Origin: Planctomycetota bacterium
Lineage (GTDB): Bacteria; Planctomycetota; Planctomycetia; Pirellulales; Pirellulaceae
NCBI GenBank assembly: GCA_963204915.1
Contig: CAUJHS010000049.1
Span: 1-64,000, forward strand
Length of the DNA: 64,000 nucleotides
Direction: 5' to 3'
The notes beneath the pieces were generated by a model, which worked only from the letters and a program-made list of their open reading frames with translations, was not told the DNA's origin and did no database searches. Positions within the stretch are counted from its first letter, which is position 1; every line of letters starts with the position of its first letter. The position numbers and the translations under genes were made by a program. Of this stretch, positions 17,538 to 28,200 are shown piece after piece.

Positions 17538-19559
17538 ATGCATATCCTTCTCATCGAAGACAGTCCATTTGACGCAGAGCTGATAACGGAACAGCTCAAA
17601 GAAGAATGGCCGGACTGTCGCGTTACTCAAGTTCAGACTCAAGTGGAGCTCGAACGTGTCTTAACGGGCGATGCGCCGCTGAACGCTGTGCTTGCCGATT
17701 ATTCTTTGCCTCAGTTTGACGGCCTCGAGGCGCTGCGCATCGTACGGCGCCAACAACCGGACGTGCCGTTTATTTTTGTCTCGGGCGCGATCGGCGAAGA
17801 CCGGGCGATTGAATCGCAAAAACTGGGCGCTACCGATTACGTGTTGAAAAGCCGGTTGGACCGCCTGGGCCTGGCCGTGCGCCGGGCCCTGGGCGAAGCG
17901 CAAGAGCGGCACGAGCGGCGCCGGGCGCAGCATTTTCTCAAACAAAGCGAAGAGCGATTTCGTTTGCTTGTCGAAAACGTGCGCGATCATGCCATTGTGC
18001 AGTTGGACGCACGCGGCAATGTAGCCGGATGGAACAAAGGCGCCGAACGCATGCTCGGCTATACCGAAGACGAGATCCTAGGGAAGCACTTCGCATGTTT
18101 TTACGCCGCCGAGGACCGCAACAGCGGACTACCGCAAGAACAGTTGAAATTGGCGCGCGACATGGGCCATGCGGAGAATGACAACTGGCTCGTACGTAAG
18201 GACGGCGGACGATTCTGGGCCAGCGGAGTCACAACGGCGGTCCGCGACGAACACCACCGCTTGCGCGGTTTCGCCAAGATCATGCGCGATCTGACCGAGC
18301 GCAAGCAATTGACGGAAGCACTGCGTCAGCGCGCGGAAGAGCTTTCGGAAACGGACCGTCGCAAAGATGAGTTCCTGGCCATGTTGGCTCATGAACTGCG
18401 AAATCCGCTGGCGCCCATTCTTAGTTCGCTTGAGCTGCTGGTGCGATGTGGGTTGGCCGATCCGAAGCTGGATAGCGCGGTGCAAACCGCCGTCCGTCAG
18501 GTGCGGCACATGGCGCGCTTGTTAGACGACTTGCTGGATGTTTCTCGCATTACGCGAGGCATTATTACCCTGCAGAAAAAACGCGCGGATTTGAAGTCTA
18601 TCATCCAGCAGGCGCTCGAAACGAGTCGCCCGCGGCTGGATGCGCGCCGGCACCGCGTCACGGTTTCGCTAACGCCGGAGCCGCTGATGGTCGACGCCGA
18701 CGTCGATCGTCTGGAGCAAGTCCTCGTCAACCTACTCAATAACGCGGCTAAATATACGCCTTCGGGCGGTGAAGTATGGATCACCGCTGATCGTGAAGAC
18801 GCAGACTTTAGTAACCCGTTGGCGAGGAATGGCGAGTCTCGCGGATGCGCCGTTGTGCGCGTGCGCGACAACGGCATCGGCATCGCCCCGGAAATGCTTC
18901 CAAAAATTTGGGACGTGTTCACCCAGTCGGAACGCGGGCTCGATCGTTCGGAAGGCGGCCTGGGAGTTGGCCTTACGCTTGTCAAACGATTGGTTGAGAT
19001 GCATCATGGCTCGGTCGAGGCTGCGAGTGCGGGACGCAATCAAGGTGTGGAGTTTTCGTTGCGTTTCCCCTTAGCCGAATCGTCTGTCACGGACGCCTGG
19101 GGCGATCCCAGTATTCCGCGAAGCAACGTGCCAGGATGCGATGTTTATGAGGGCGTGGAGGTGGCTCCGTCGCCTCCCTCGGGCGGACGGACTATCTTGT
19201 TGGTGGATGACAATATCGACGCGGCGAGAATGTTGGCGTCTTTGCTTGAACTTGATGGGCACCGCCTGCATCTGGTTCATCATGGCGATGAGGCGCTCCC
19301 GGCAGCGCGTCGCATTAAGCCCGATGTCGTTCTGCTCGACATCGGCCTGCCCGGTTTGAACGGCTACGAAGTTGCACGAAGGCTTCGCAAAGAGGCTTGG
19401 GCGGGTTCGCTTTGTATTATCGCCGTCACCGGGTACGCCATGAAGGACGATATTCACCGCGCACGGCAAGCCGGCTTCGACCACCATTTGACGAAGCCTG
19501 TGAATGTCGACACGCTTCAGTCGCTTTTGTTAGGCGAACATCTTAGCGCATCGAGTTAG
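17538..19559 (+). CDS. Hybrid histidine kinase (REC-PAS-HisKA-HATPase-REC)
   Basis: 673 residues, soluble. An N-terminal receiver (acceptor Asp54 in VLADYSLPQFDG) is followed by a PAS domain (about 140-260, starting LLVENVRDHAIVQLD). HisKA has His285 in MLAHELRNPLAP, and HATPase shows NLLNNAAKYTPSGG and GLGVGLTLVKRLVEMHHG. A second receiver has Asp601 in LLDIGLPGLNGYE. The ATG at 17538 is preferred over an upstream TTG because MHILLIEDS is the normal receiver N-terminus. With receivers at both ends it can take phosphate from, or be gated by, the preceding kinase/Rcp1 pair 85 bases upstream. The three genes plausibly form one phosphorelay. Confidence 0.88.
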   Translation: MHILLIEDSPFDAELITEQLKEEWPDCRVTQVQTQVELERVLTGDAPLNAVLADYSLPQFDGLEALRIVRRQQPDVPFIFVSGAIGEDRAIESQKLGATDYVLKSRLDRLGLAVRRALGEAQERHERRRAQHFLKQSEERFRLLVENVRDHAIVQLDARGNVAGWNKGAERMLGYTEDEILGKHFACFYAAEDRNSGLPQEQLKLARDMGHAENDNWLVRKDGGRFWASGVTTAVRDEHHRLRGFAKIMRDLTERKQLTEALRQRAEELSETDRRKDEFLAMLAHELRNPLAPILSSLELLVRCGLADPKLDSAVQTAVRQVRHMARLLDDLLDVSRITRGIITLQKKRADLKSIIQQALETSRPRLDARRHRVTVSLTPEPLMVDADVDRLEQVLVNLLNNAAKYTPSGGEVWITADREDADFSNPLARNGESRGCAVVRVRDNGIGIAPEMLPKIWDVFTQSERGLDRSEGGLGVGLTLVKRLVEMHHGSVEAASAGRNQGVEFSLRFPLAESSVTDAWGDPSIPRSNVPGCDVYEGVEVAPSPPSGGRTILLVDDNIDAARMLASLLELDGHRLHLVHHGDEALPAARRIKPDVVLLDIGLPGLNGYEVARRLRKEAWAGSLCIIAVTGYAMKDDIHRARQAGFDHHLTKPVNVDTLQSLLLGEHLSASS

Positions 19560-19616
19560 GCGCCGTTGCGCCAAACGCGCGGTGACTTCGAAACCCTTGG
19601 CCAGTGTCGCTAACGG

Positions 19617-20837
19617 TTATAAACCCGGCGGCGGAGGCGCGTCGCTGTGAACGCCAACCCATTCGCTCGCCATTTCATCGTCAAAGAACTGGATCCAGGT
19701 GCGAAGCGGAACATTCATTTCACGAAGGACTTCGCGGGCCGTGGCGACTCCTCGCTGCATGTCGGTCAGCGCCAAGTCCATGTACGAATAACGTAATCCC
19801 GTACCGCCGCCAATCACAACGCCTAAGCCTGCGGGGGTGAGTTTCGCGTTCAAGGCGTTCTCGAATGGTTCTCGATCAAGGTATTTCTCAGAGTCCCCAT
19901 CGAGGGCGTTCGACCGATCCAGCTTGACATAACAGAACGTTTCGCCGCAACGAGAAAACCGAGACGAGTGGAACAGGCTGCCGCGAAGGGACGCTTCCCA
20001 CACATCGGCGCGGGCGGCCACGGCGAACAAGAGATCATCACGACGGGCAAAGTCCTCCGCGGTTTCCGGTTGAAGTTCACATACCGACCACTTCGCCGCG
20101 TCGATGGTCTTCCAACACGGCATTGTCGGAAGCTGCCGAATCTGATCTTGGATGAGCGCTTCTACCGTGGGACGCAATTGGTCCAGCGGCGCCAGGTGTG
20201 CAAGGTCCGCGCGACGGTTCGAAGTGCGAAACATGCCCAAGAATCCCGACTTCGGCATCGGCTCGACTTCAATCGCACCAATCCAAACATCGAGGGTTTC
20301 CTCGCCAAGCAGCGACTCGGCGGCGACGAACGCATGCGATAACTGTTGTTCGTCGCCCGGTTGCGAGCAGGTGGGAAGGCAAAACAACAGATCGATCTTG
20401 CCATCGGCGCCTACCTGAGCACGCGCCTTCGCGCCGGTAATATCTCCCCCGCTGCGCGCCGATACAGCGCGTGCGGCCATTTCAAGTGTTTCCGGCAAGC
20501 GTCGACTATAAAACTCCCAACCGGGAAGTTTTGGAGCGCGGGCGAGAATTGCATGGACCAGAGGACGCAAGTCATGCCGGGCCTCTGGCGTGATCACCAA
20601 GCGGTGGCCGGCGCCTTTTACCGCAGGACCAAACTCCCACATCAAGGCCTGATCAATCGCTTGAAGCGTTTCGCCCATCCACTCGGGCAAGTCCCACTGT
20701 GACTTTCCAGAAAACAGTTGCTCGAAGTCTTGAACGCGTCGCGAGAACTCGCTCCACCAAAAGGCGATTTGTCGGTTTTTCTCCGCGCGGTACGTCGCCT
20801 CTTGCGGATTCAAAGGATCGAGAAATATCCAGCGCAT
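19617..20837 (-). CDS. Hypothetical protein, 406 residues
   Basis: I do not recognise a family. From the ATG at 20837 it begins MRWIFLDPLNPQEATYRAEK, without a signal peptide or membrane segment. The first 120 residues are helical and rich in Trp and charged residues (FWWSEFSRRVQDFEQLF). A central part reads as alternating strands (GKIDLLFCLPT, LDVWIGAIEVEPMP). The C-terminal 100 residues include LGVVIGGGTGLRYSYMDLAL and TWIQFFDDEMASEWVGVH. A glycine-rich turn followed by helix and strand suggests an alpha/beta fold. It is convergent with the hybrid kinase. An in-frame start at 20930 would add 31 Cys/Arg-rich residues that look untranslated. Confidence 0.6.
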   Translation of the reverse strand: MRWIFLDPLNPQEATYRAEKNRQIAFWWSEFSRRVQDFEQLFSGKSQWDLPEWMGETLQAIDQALMWEFGPAVKGAGHRLVITPEARHDLRPLVHAILARAPKLPGWEFYSRRLPETLEMAARAVSARSGGDITGAKARAQVGADGKIDLLFCLPTCSQPGDEQQLSHAFVAAESLLGEETLDVWIGAIEVEPMPKSGFLGMFRTSNRRADLAHLAPLDQLRPTVEALIQDQIRQLPTMPCWKTIDAAKWSVCELQPETAEDFARRDDLLFAVAARADVWEASLRGSLFHSSRFSRCGETFCYVKLDRSNALDGDSEKYLDREPFENALNAKLTPAGLGVVIGGGTGLRYSYMDLALTDMQRGVATAREVLREMNVPLRTWIQFFDDEMASEWVGVHSDAPPPPGL

Positions 20838-21060
20838 AACCGAGACCGCGCTCCTGTCCGTCTCGCGACAAAAGGCCCACGCGGCGTCCAGGCGCGCAAG
20901 CAAACGACAAGCCGCTAGTATACGATCCAAGAAACGCTTGTCGCAATGCGTCGGCGCCGTAGGCCGGCGCTCGATCTCATCGCGGCCAACAAGGCGGTTG
21001 TTGGAGACGCTGTCGAGAATGATTCACCGCGATCGAACGCGATCGCCGCGACGCCTCGAA

Positions 21061-24000
21061 TTATTGTTCCATCCAGGCGAGGCTCACGTCCGATGCGATA
21101 TCGTCCAAGGTGGATTCGAACTCATCGGACGGATTCTCGCCCTCGCCTTCACGCTCGCCGCCGGCCAGGCCCGCTTGATTCGAAAGAATTCGCTCGATGA
21201 CGCGAAGCACGTCGTTCAACTCGACCAAGCCATTGCCGTTTACATCCAAGAACGGCGGCGGAGGCGGCGGCGCGACGACGGGCGGAAGCATCCGGATGCC
21301 ATTGGTCCGCAGATCGTTGACCAGCAACAGCACGTCGAACAACTCGACGCGACCGTTGGCGTCGACATCTTCGGGGTTAGCGACATTCGTATGGCCGGTA
21401 TTCGGAACGGCCCCGCCCGCTTGAATGATGATTTGGTAATCCTCGACTTCGCCCGACGCGGCAGCCCCCACGGGCGCTAAACCGCCTTGAAGGCTAAAGC
21501 GGAACCGGGCGAATGTGGGGCCATCGGCAATTCCCGCTGGCGTTTGGATGAAGAATTGGTTGTCGCCGCTCACGACGTTGACATCGTTCAAGACCTTTTC
21601 GCCCGCGTCGAAGCTCCCGTTACGGTTGAAGTCGATCCACGCGACGACGACGCCCGCGGCCGATGCGTTCACGGTAATCGGGGTGACGCGGTTCGGTGCA
21701 AACGCTCCTGCAAAACGCACACCGTCTTCATCGCCGCCTTCAAAGTTCAACACCGAAACCGAGTCGGCGCCGAAGTTCGCCGTGAGAATATCCGCCACGT
21801 TATCGCCGTTCAAATTTGCCGAAATGATCACGGCAGGTCCGTTGAGCGTACGATAGGTTGAGGCGGCAGGAAAACGTCCGTCGCCGTCATTGCTCAGCAC
21901 CGCGACAGCGCCCATCGATTGGAGCGCGACGGCCAGGTCCAACCCTTCGCGGCCGTCGAACATTCCCGCCGTGATGCTCACCGGGCTGCCGGGAACATCG
22001 AACGTGGCGCGCGTTGTATTAGGGAATACCCCCAAGCCATTGTTATAAAGAACGGTGATGTCGCCCGACGTTTCATTGGCAACGGCCAGGTCGCGGTCGT
22101 TATCACCATCCAGGTCGGCAATCACCACATCGTTCGGATTGGTCCCCGTACGATAGTTGACCGCCATAGCGAACGCGCCGCCGCCCAAGTTGCGCAAGAC
22201 CGACACGGTATTCGAGCCACGATTAACAACCACCAAGTCCGGCAGGTTGTCGCCGTTGATGCGTCCAAACTCCAGGGTGACGGGGTTCGTTTGAACGGGG
22301 AAGGTCCGCAGAGGGTCAACCGGCTCAAAATCAACCATGCCGCCGTTGGTAATGTTGCGCAGCACGACCACATCGTTTGTGCCAGGGCGAGTGGCGATCA
22401 AGTCGTTATCGCCGTCCGCATCAACGTCAAACGACACAACGTCGGACGTCTCACCACCCGCGGGGAACGTGAGGGCCGTAGCGAAACCGCCCGTCCCGTT
22501 GTTGAGCAGAACCGACAGATTGGTATCCCCTTCATGCGACACCACCAGATCGAGCCCGTTGACGCCGTCAATTTGCGCCGCAAACACGCCAGAAGGATTG
22601 GCCTCTGCATCAAATTCACGTGCGGGTGCGAACGTGCCATCGCCAAAGCCTCGGGCGACCGACACATTGTCCGAACCGCGGTTGGCCGTGATCAAATCAG
22701 GAATGCCGTCGCCTGTCACATCGATCAGAAGCAAGTCGCGCGGTTGATCGCCTACGGCGAAGTTCACCGGAGCCGCGAATCCGCCGCCATTGGAGTCATC
22801 GCCCGTGGCGTCGGCCGTTGGTTGGCCATCGGGTTCACCATCAATGCGCTGGCCTAATTGGAAGCCGGGCACAATCGCGTGGCGTGGTCCGCTGCTGGCC
22901 AATAGAGTTCCGTAGGTGTCCGGTGCGTCGCCAAAGTCCAGGTTGGCGCGATTTCCAAAGTCGACGAACGGCGTTGGCAGCCCCGCAAATACAATCTTGC
23001 GATGAAATCCTGACGCTGGGAATGTGATTTGGGCGCCGGCCAAGTCAAGTTCGCGCACCACATACTCGCCGGGCAGCAAATCGCCGATCTCGTATTCACC
23101 CGCATTGTTGGTGATGGCTGCTCGTTCACCGTAATTAAATGCGCCGTCCTCGTTCTCATCGATGTAGATGATCACCCCGGCGACGCGCGGCTCGTCGGGA
23201 GTTCGAACGCCGTCGCCATTGAGGTCGTTCCATTTGAGACCCGTAATCGAGCCGCGGAGCAATCGGTTGCCGAAGTCATTACCCGTCGAAATATCGCCGG
23301 GACCGATCGAAATTCGATGTGCGCCATCGCCGCCGGGAGTCGTTTGCTCAAAACCTGCGGGAATGATTTCCCGAACGACGTAATCTCCGGGTTCGTTGAT
23401 GGTAAACGAATAGTTGCCTGCGACGTCAGTGATCGTGCTGACTTCGGTTGAGTCCAGCACGCCATCGTCGTCTGCGTCGATGTAGATCACGACGCCCGGC
23501 ATGCCTGGCTCATCGGCCCCTTGCGTACCGCTGCGGTCGTCGTCGTTAAACTTCACGCCGCGAATTTCGCCGGGATCCGGAACGTTGCCGAAGTCAATGT
23601 CGGTGATAATGTCGCCGTTGTTCTGGATGTCCACCAGGTGAAACACCGTAAGCGGCGCCGACTGGGTCCAGTTCGTTTGCTGAACTTCGTGGATTTCGTG
23701 CATCCCGATGGGAACGGTCAACTCATATTGGCCGTTTGCGTCGGTAACGGCCGACGGTTCCGAACCATCGCGGCGACCATCTTGATCTAAGTCGGCGTAG
23801 ATGACGAATCCGGGAACGCCCGGTTCACCAGGATCGCGCACGGAGTTTGAATTCGCGTCGAGAAACTTCGTGCCTTGAACGAGGCCCAACATAGGCGGGG
23901 GCGGCACGACGGAGCCGCGCGGCGGGTGGCCGAACACCGTCGTCGTGGTAAATACCACGAAACCGCCGTTGGCGGGTACGTTGACAAACTCCTGGCGAAG

Positions 24001-25008
24001 CCCGACCGCAATATCATCGTCGGCGCCGACGTCGATCGAATCGTTGTCGTCATTGTCCGAGGCTGCGGGAATAATATCGTCACGCAAGGGGTTCCCTGCG
24101 ATGATTCGCGTGAGCAAATCGCCCGGCGGCTTGACCGGCAGAATTCGGCCTGCGGTGCCAACTTCCCAACGTTCGGTCCGGGGAACGTTGTCAATCGAAC
24201 TTTGAACTTCGATGAACGTGGGGTCGTTGTTGGGGTTGTTCGCGGCGACATCCACCTGGTGCACGCCGTTCACACCGCGGCGCACGTCGAAGATTCGTTC
24301 GCCGCCGCCATCCAACAACGGCGTGCTTCCCGTGCCCGCGTTCGAGAAGATGTCGGCGTCCAAATACCGAATGAGCTCGAAGCTCATGTTCACCGGCGAC
24401 ACGTTGTAGATGGTGTACTCCTGGACCAGCGCCGTACCGTCTTGACCGCCCATCACCTGCAGATCGACCAGCGTTTGTTTCAGATCAAACCGGAGCTGGG
24501 CATTCGTGGGAGTGTCGTCCGCATTGGTCGGCCGTACAACATTGTTTGGCCAAAAGAATCGGCTCGTGCGCTCCAAGTTGTTTTGGGGCGTTTGAGCGGA
24601 AGGATCAAGGAAGAAGCCGTTGACGTTGTTTCCCGTGCCGCCGATGGTTCCTGCCGTGAGGAACTCGCGCGTCGTTGTCGGAGTGGGAGATAAAATGCGG
24701 AGGGCAAGCCCCGACTCGTACGTGGTGCCGGCGGCAACACGTGGACCTTGCGGATTGAACACCGCGTCGGCAACGTCGTTGTTTTGGGGACGGTTCGGGA
24801 GGTTCACCGCCAGGCTAGGCGAATTACCAAAGGCGCCCTGTTCGTTCACTTGGACGAAGATTTCCCCGTCGGCCGTGCCGTTCGTCAAGACCGCCAACAA
24901 TTGGCGATTCTCCAACGATTGAAACGCCAACGGACGCCGCCGCACGGGGCGCCGTTGTGGCGATTGGGAGGGCCGATTCTTTCGCGCCTTGAGCAATCGA
25001 CGAATCAT
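21061..25008 (-). CDS. Giant secreted protein A: SdrD_B, FG-GAP, GEVED and dockerin modules
   Basis: 1315 residues. A basic Arg-rich N-terminus leads to the LE-x-R signal (LENRQLLAV, about residues 32-40), typical of planctomycete exported proteins. An uncharacterised beta-rich region (about 45-370) follows, then three SdrD_B (CNA-B-like) repeats. Each contains GxKxxDxNxDGxxDxxEPGVxGVxIYxDxD-type calcium-binding turns. Next comes a GDAPDTYGT module. An FG-GAP/VCBS beta-propeller of at least six DxDxDGxxDL repeats is inserted between that module and its GEVED partner (EDGV to GEVEDYQ). A type I dockerin pair (DVDANGRVELFDV, DVNGNGLVELNDV) is followed by a Gly-Glu linker and the terminal motif FESTLDDIASDVSLAW. 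AAGG lies 8 bases before the ATG. Probably a cell-surface or matrix protein. Confidence 0.82.
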   Translation of the reverse strand: MIRRLLKARKNRPSQSPQRRPVRRRPLAFQSLENRQLLAVLTNGTADGEIFVQVNEQGAFGNSPSLAVNLPNRPQNNDVADAVFNPQGPRVAAGTTYESGLALRILSPTPTTTREFLTAGTIGGTGNNVNGFFLDPSAQTPQNNLERTSRFFWPNNVVRPTNADDTPTNAQLRFDLKQTLVDLQVMGGQDGTALVQEYTIYNVSPVNMSFELIRYLDADIFSNAGTGSTPLLDGGGERIFDVRRGVNGVHQVDVAANNPNNDPTFIEVQSSIDNVPRTERWEVGTAGRILPVKPPGDLLTRIIAGNPLRDDIIPAASDNDDNDSIDVGADDDIAVGLRQEFVNVPANGGFVVFTTTTVFGHPPRGSVVPPPPMLGLVQGTKFLDANSNSVRDPGEPGVPGFVIYADLDQDGRRDGSEPSAVTDANGQYELTVPIGMHEIHEVQQTNWTQSAPLTVFHLVDIQNNGDIITDIDFGNVPDPGEIRGVKFNDDDRSGTQGADEPGMPGVVIYIDADDDGVLDSTEVSTITDVAGNYSFTINEPGDYVVREIIPAGFEQTTPGGDGAHRISIGPGDISTGNDFGNRLLRGSITGLKWNDLNGDGVRTPDEPRVAGVIIYIDENEDGAFNYGERAAITNNAGEYEIGDLLPGEYVVRELDLAGAQITFPASGFHRKIVFAGLPTPFVDFGNRANLDFGDAPDTYGTLLASSGPRHAIVPGFQLGQRIDGEPDGQPTADATGDDSNGGGFAAPVNFAVGDQPRDLLLIDVTGDGIPDLITANRGSDNVSVARGFGDGTFAPAREFDAEANPSGVFAAQIDGVNGLDLVVSHEGDTNLSVLLNNGTGGFATALTFPAGGETSDVVSFDVDADGDNDLIATRPGTNDVVVLRNITNGGMVDFEPVDPLRTFPVQTNPVTLEFGRINGDNLPDLVVVNRGSNTVSVLRNLGGGAFAMAVNYRTGTNPNDVVIADLDGDNDRDLAVANETSGDITVLYNNGLGVFPNTTRATFDVPGSPVSITAGMFDGREGLDLAVALQSMGAVAVLSNDGDGRFPAASTYRTLNGPAVIISANLNGDNVADILTANFGADSVSVLNFEGGDEDGVRFAGAFAPNRVTPITVNASAAGVVVAWIDFNRNGSFDAGEKVLNDVNVVSGDNQFFIQTPAGIADGPTFARFRFSLQGGLAPVGAAASGEVEDYQIIIQAGGAVPNTGHTNVANPEDVDANGRVELFDVLLLVNDLRTNGIRMLPPVVAPPPPPPFLDVNGNGLVELNDVLRVIERILSNQAGLAGGEREGEGENPSDEFESTLDDIASDVSLAWMEQ
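21073..21120 (-). other. C-terminal 16-residue motif of giant protein A
   Basis: Encodes FESTLDDIASDVSLAW, three residues before the stop. It aligns without gaps to the motifs at 25238-25285 and 31231-31278. Confidence 0.7.
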
Positions 25009-25213
25009 CGTTTGAACCTTATGGACGCCGCGGCGATGGGCGTCAGTCTATGTCGTCTTCACTACGGCAAACCGAAGCCGGCCGCCGCCCGACGGCTCAT
25101 CGAGCATTCGCTCGACGAGGCGCCAATTCAATTCTTATTGAGCAAGTTGTCAAAACCAAGGAGGATGTCCTCTCGCCCTGCGACTCAGGAGCGCCGCGAG
25201 GCTGGTTCATTCG
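25009..25213. other. Gap between giant genes A and B
   Basis: 205 bases with no gene. It contains a perfect 6-bp stem with a 4-base loop (25100-25115, TCGAGC/GCTCGA), about 100 bases past the stop of B, and presumably the promoter of A. Confidence 0.4.
25100..25115 (-). terminator. Stem-loop downstream of giant gene B
   Basis: TCGAGC, loop ATTC, GCTCGA. No T-run follows, so it is weak as an intrinsic terminator. Confidence 0.3.
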
Positions 25214-28200
25214 TTAGGACTGTGAAAATCCCTTTTCCCATGCGCTGCACACGTCGTCGGCGATGGCGTCGAGCGTGTCATCCCAGTCTTCCTCGGCGGA
25301 AGCGACGAGGGACGCGGTTTCCTTCCGTGCGTTTCCGATCAGTGTTGTTCGGCTCAGATTTACATCGGGTTTAGCCGTCGGCGCTGCCGGCAGCGCGTCG
25401 CGGTTCTCGGAGTCTTGCGACGCCGTGACCAAGGTTGACTTCGACGAACTGGCGGGGTCGAAGGCCCAGGCGTCAACCGCTTCGCCTTCGCCCTCTCCGT
25501 TGGCCGCCATTTGCGTGAGCAAACCGTTGATTACGAGCAATGCGTCGTTCAACGTCACAAAGCCGTCGCCGCTTGGGTCGATAAACGGCGGTGGCGCCAC
25601 GCCAGTCGGCACCGGATGAGCGATGCCGTTCGCCCGCAGGTCGTTAATCAACACCAACACGTCATTTAACGTAACAAGCCCGTCCGCATTCACATCAAGC
25701 GGGTTTTGCGGGTTCGTAAACGCCGAAGCAGGCGTTCCCCCCGCCCCCGCGATATTGACCAAATAATCTTCGACTTCCCCGGCGTTTGCTGGCCCGGTGG
25801 GACCCACGTTGAGTTGATCACTGAAACGGAATCGGGCGAATGTAGCGCCCGGTACGGCGCCCGTGGGAACCGTAAAGAAGATGCGATTTGCACCTTGAGT
25901 CAAGTTCTGATTCGTTACAATCTGTTCGCCTGGATCGTTCCAATCGCCGTCGCGGTTGTAATCGAGCCAAGCACTGAGAATGCCGTTCGCAGACGCCGTC
26001 GCGGTAAACGACGCAGGTCGGCCTGCCACGAGAGGTTGGGGCGCTAATGCAATCCCGTCCTCGTCGTCGCCTGTTGAACCGAAGGTCGTGATGTCATCAG
26101 TGAAACGATTCACGAAAACGACATCGGCCCCAGCATCGTTGTTAAAGTCGCCAGTGATTACGAACACCCCGACTCCGCCGCCGACGAAATCTTGACCGCG
26201 TGAAAACGTTCCATTCCCATTGTTGACCAACAAAACAGCCCTGCCGGTCAATCGAGTGGCGACCACAAGGTCGGGATCGAGGTCGGCGTCGATATCGGCG
26301 GCCGACAACGATACCGGCAAGCCGCCGACATCGATATTCTGCGCGGGGAAGAACGCGCCGCCGCCGCGATTAAGCAAGACGGAAACATTTGCGTCGAGGG
26401 CGTTCGCCGTGGCAATGTCGAGGCGATTATCTCGATTGAAGTCGGCCAAAACCACTTGTTGTGGATCGTCGCCAACCACGAAATCAAACGGTTGGTCGAA
26501 AGTCAGGTCGCCGTCGACATTGAGTCCGAGATTCAGCAATACGGACACGGAATCGGAGGCGGAGTTCACAACGACGACATCCAGGTCGCCGTCACGGTCT
26601 ATATCGCCTAACGCCACATCGGCCGCCGGTCCTTCGTTGACGTCAAAAACGACGGGCGTGGCGAAATCGCCCAAGCCATCGTTTAACAGAACCGAGATGG
26701 TGTCGGACGTAAAGTTCGAGACGACCAGGTCCACGTCGCCATCACGGTCGATATCGCCTGCTGCGATCCCACGTGGCCCCATTCCGCCCGCTTCATTTCC
26801 CACGACGATGAACGTACCGTCCCCGCGATTTCTGAGAATCGTTACGTTGTCTGAGCCTGTGTTTGTCACCGCCAAATCCACATCGCCGTCGCCGTCAAAA
26901 TCTCCGGCCGCCACGCGGCTAGGTTGCGTTCCAACGGGATAATCAACGGCGTCGGCGAATGAGCCGTCGCTATTGTTCAACAGGACCGAGACGGTATTCG
27001 CATTTTGATTGACCACGACGACGTCCAAACCCCGTTCGCCATCCAAGTTGGCGGCGGTTCCACCCACGGGGAAATCACCCACGGGCGTTGTGGTGACCGA
27101 CGAAAAAGAACTTCCTGGATTGTCGTCGCCTGTCGCAGTGGCGTTGGGTTGACCGTCGACCTCAGAATCAACTCTCGCTCCTAAGTAAAAACCGGTGCGT
27201 ATGCCGTGCATGGCGCCGCCTTGCGCCCGAGTTGTTGCAAAAGGCGCGGGGGCGTCGCCAAAGTCAAAAAAGGCGCGATTGCCGAAGTTAATGTTAGGCG
27301 TATCGCGGCCCGCAATAACTACGACGTCGTGTGAGCCATCGCCGCCGGGGCTCGTTTGGGTCGTACCGTCGGGCAAAAATTCTCGCACCACGTACTCACC
27401 GGGAATCAAACCGGGAATTGTATACTGACCAAACTCATCCGTAATTTGTGAAGGTTCACCGTAGTTGAACACTCCGTTCTGATTCGAGTCGACGTAGATG
27501 ATGGCTCCCGCTACGCCTAATTCGGTGCGATCCTTGACGCCGTTACCGTTCGCATCATTGAATTTTCTTCCTGAGATGCTTCCGCGTAAGCCATAGTTTC
27601 CGAAGTTGATGTCGATACGGATTTGCGATGGCTGGAGGTCAATTCGATGTACGCCGCCAACAGCTTGTGAGGGGAACGTTTTTATTTGATTGGTGGGGAG
27701 AATCTCATCGACGATGTACGATCCCGGGTCGAGGTTGACGAAGCGGTAAGCGCCATTGCGGTCGGTGACCGTTTGTTCGATCGCAACTCCGGTCGAGTCC
27801 ATCAATTGAATCGCCACGCCGGGCTGGCCCGCTTCGCCTTCGTCACGAACTCCGTCGCCATCTTCGTCGAAGAACTTCACGCCATAAATGGCGCTGGGTT
27901 CGGGCTTGTTTCCAAAGTCGATGTTGTTCACCACCTCGTCCTCGACCTGCAGAACGACGCGATGGAAACCGCTCGGCGGGAACGTCTGGAATGTCGCGGC
28001 GGGAACAACTTCCCGCACGATATGAACACCGATCTCGGCTTGTATGGAGTAGTCGCCCAATGCGTCGGTCACATCTGAGGGTTCGCCTACATCCAAGACG
28101 CCGTTATTGTTACGGTCGATATATATGGTTACGCCGGGAAATCCAGGTTCGTCAAAATCACGTGTTCCGTCGGCGTCACGGTCAACCCACTTGGTGCCAC

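Noticed and set aside
21100-21130. tRNA-like T-loop string near the end of giant gene A
   Set aside because: Lies inside the reading frame and no acceptor stem or anticodon arm can be drawn around it.
21919-22857. 312-codon forward frame inside giant gene A
   Set aside because: Antisense to FG-GAP repeats. The translation is Arg/His-rich with repeated VAVDH/RDG-type strings that mirror the Asp-rich repeats on the other strand.
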